64,000 nt of DNA from Astropecten irregularis (lineage: Eukaryota; Echinodermata; Asteroidea; Paxillosida; Astropectinidae): positions 10,926,431-10,990,430 of the forward strand of contig OZ020264.1 in assembly GCA_963971285.1 (NCBI GenBank), in the 5' to 3' direction. Positions 63,388 through 64,000 of the stretch are shown here, piece after piece. The stretch's first letter is position 1. Each line of letters starts with the position of its first letter. The notes under the pieces were generated by a model. It was not told where the DNA came from. It was given only the letters and a program-made list of their open reading frames with translations, and ran no database searches. A program made the position numbers and the translations under genes.

Positions 63388-64000
63388 CTAGTTAGTATCA
63401 TTATGATCCAATGTATTCCTGTCATTCGTTGGTTGAAGCTCTATGTTTGAATCAGCATTCGACATCTCAATGTCATGTTGTTCTTCAAAGCTCTTGGGAC
63501 GTCGATGTCTGCTGAAGAGGAAGAAGATGTTGATGATGAGAGAGAGGATGAAGAGGACCAAGAAGCAGACAGAGGTAGCAATCCACGGGGCGGGAGACAT
63601 AATTTGGGCATTCTCGTAGGCTTTGTAAACTGCGGTACAGGGGGATTCTTGGCATACATGACACGGTGACATGTCGGTGGTGGATGGAGTTGTCATGTCG
63701 GTGGTGGATGGAGTTTTCGTGTCGGTGGTGGATGGAGTTGTCATGTCGGTGGTGGATGGAGTTGTCATGTCGGTGGTGGATGGAATTGTCGTGTCGGTGG
63801 TATGACCCTCAGTGGCTGGTCCTGTTGGTTGGCTGGTTGCGACACAGAGGGCTTCTTGGCAGACCTGACAAGGTGACGTGTCGGTGGTGGATGGAATTGT
63901 CATGTCGGTGGTAGAGTCCTCAGTACCTGGTCCTGTTGGTTCGCTGGTTGTCGTCGAATGTGTTAACAGCAACGGCATCGTTTTGTTTGGTGCTTCTTGT
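63388..64000 (-). CDS. Mucin-like single-pass membrane protein, C-terminal part
   Basis: The minus-strand frame is open from the window edge to the stop at 63390-63388, about 204 residues. It begins QEAPNKTMPLLLTHS at the edge and contains Thr/Ser/Pro-rich repeats (TTDMTTPS, TTDTKTPS) suited to O-glycosylation. Two short cysteine modules, SPCQVCQEALC and SPCHVCQESPC, flank the longest repeat tract. One membrane segment follows (TSVCFLVLFILSLIINIFF), then a basic stop-transfer (SRHRRPK) and an acidic/polar cytoplasmic tail of about 45 residues ending NTLDHNDTN. The edge sequence reads like the end of another CQE module, so the gene very likely continues beyond 64000. Its role is unknown; cell-surface adhesion or protection is typical of such architecture. 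Confidence 0.75.
   Translation of the reverse strand, partial: QEAPNKTMPLLLTHSTTTSEPTGPGTEDSTTDMTIPSTTDTSPCQVCQEALCVATSQPTGPATEGHTTDTTIPSTTDMTTPSTTDMTTPSTTDTKTPSTTDMTTPSTTDMSPCHVCQESPCTAVYKAYENAQIMSPAPWIATSVCFLVLFILSLIINIFFLFSRHRRPKSFEEQHDIEMSNADSNIELQPTNDRNTLDHNDTN

Overview
This is a window of animal nuclear DNA. Genes are split by GT-AG introns, intergenic space is long, and AT-rich non-coding DNA is packed with short inverted-repeat elements, tRNA-derived SINE-like repeats and tandem arrays. Gene content (SLC16-type transporter, GPI-type alkaline phosphatases, galactose 3-O-sulfotransferase, mucin-like membrane protein) and the repeat style suggest a marine invertebrate deuterostome, most likely an echinoderm. 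The taxon is inferred from general character, not from a diagnostic marker.

Layout. (1) 291-2131, plus strand: the 3' three exons of a monocarboxylate-transporter-like gene. (2) 4719-11103, minus strand, and 13558-22875, plus strand: two complete ten-exon alkaline phosphatase genes, head to head, with the same exon phases and almost the same exon lengths. The plus copy keeps the canonical active-site motif; the minus copy has lost the Asp beside the catalytic Ser. (3) 23.4-47.4 kb: a cluster of a small secreted protein family that I do not recognise. There are four intact five-exon genes (A and B minus, C and D plus; 148, 149, 150 and 174 residues) and one orphan last exon at 28852-28973. Their signal-peptide exons are nearly identical, while the mature parts diverge. 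This is the best candidate for an undescribed system. Genes A, B and the remnant lie in three tandem segmental duplicates. (4) 47.4-58.3 kb: no convincing gene. It holds a 1 kb purine-rich minisatellite, a 103-bp tandem array of about ten units, and a 2 kb fold-back element. One possible exon lies at 51332-51567 on the minus strand. (5) 58607-61324, plus strand: a two-exon galactose 3-O-sulfotransferase. (6) 63388-64000, minus strand: the C-terminal end of a mucin-like single-pass membrane protein.

How they fit together. The recognised products are mostly surface or secreted: a transporter, two ectophosphatases, a Golgi sulfotransferase, a mucin-like protein and the secreted family. I see no shared operon-like logic; apart from the local duplications the neighbourhood looks incidental. 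Repeats carry dating information: three short elements sit at equivalent intron positions in genes A and B, so they predate that duplication. Several unrelated inverted-repeat elements carry tandem arrays that appear to have grown from their own terminal repeats. I found no transposase, reverse transcriptase, CRISPR array or bacterial feature.
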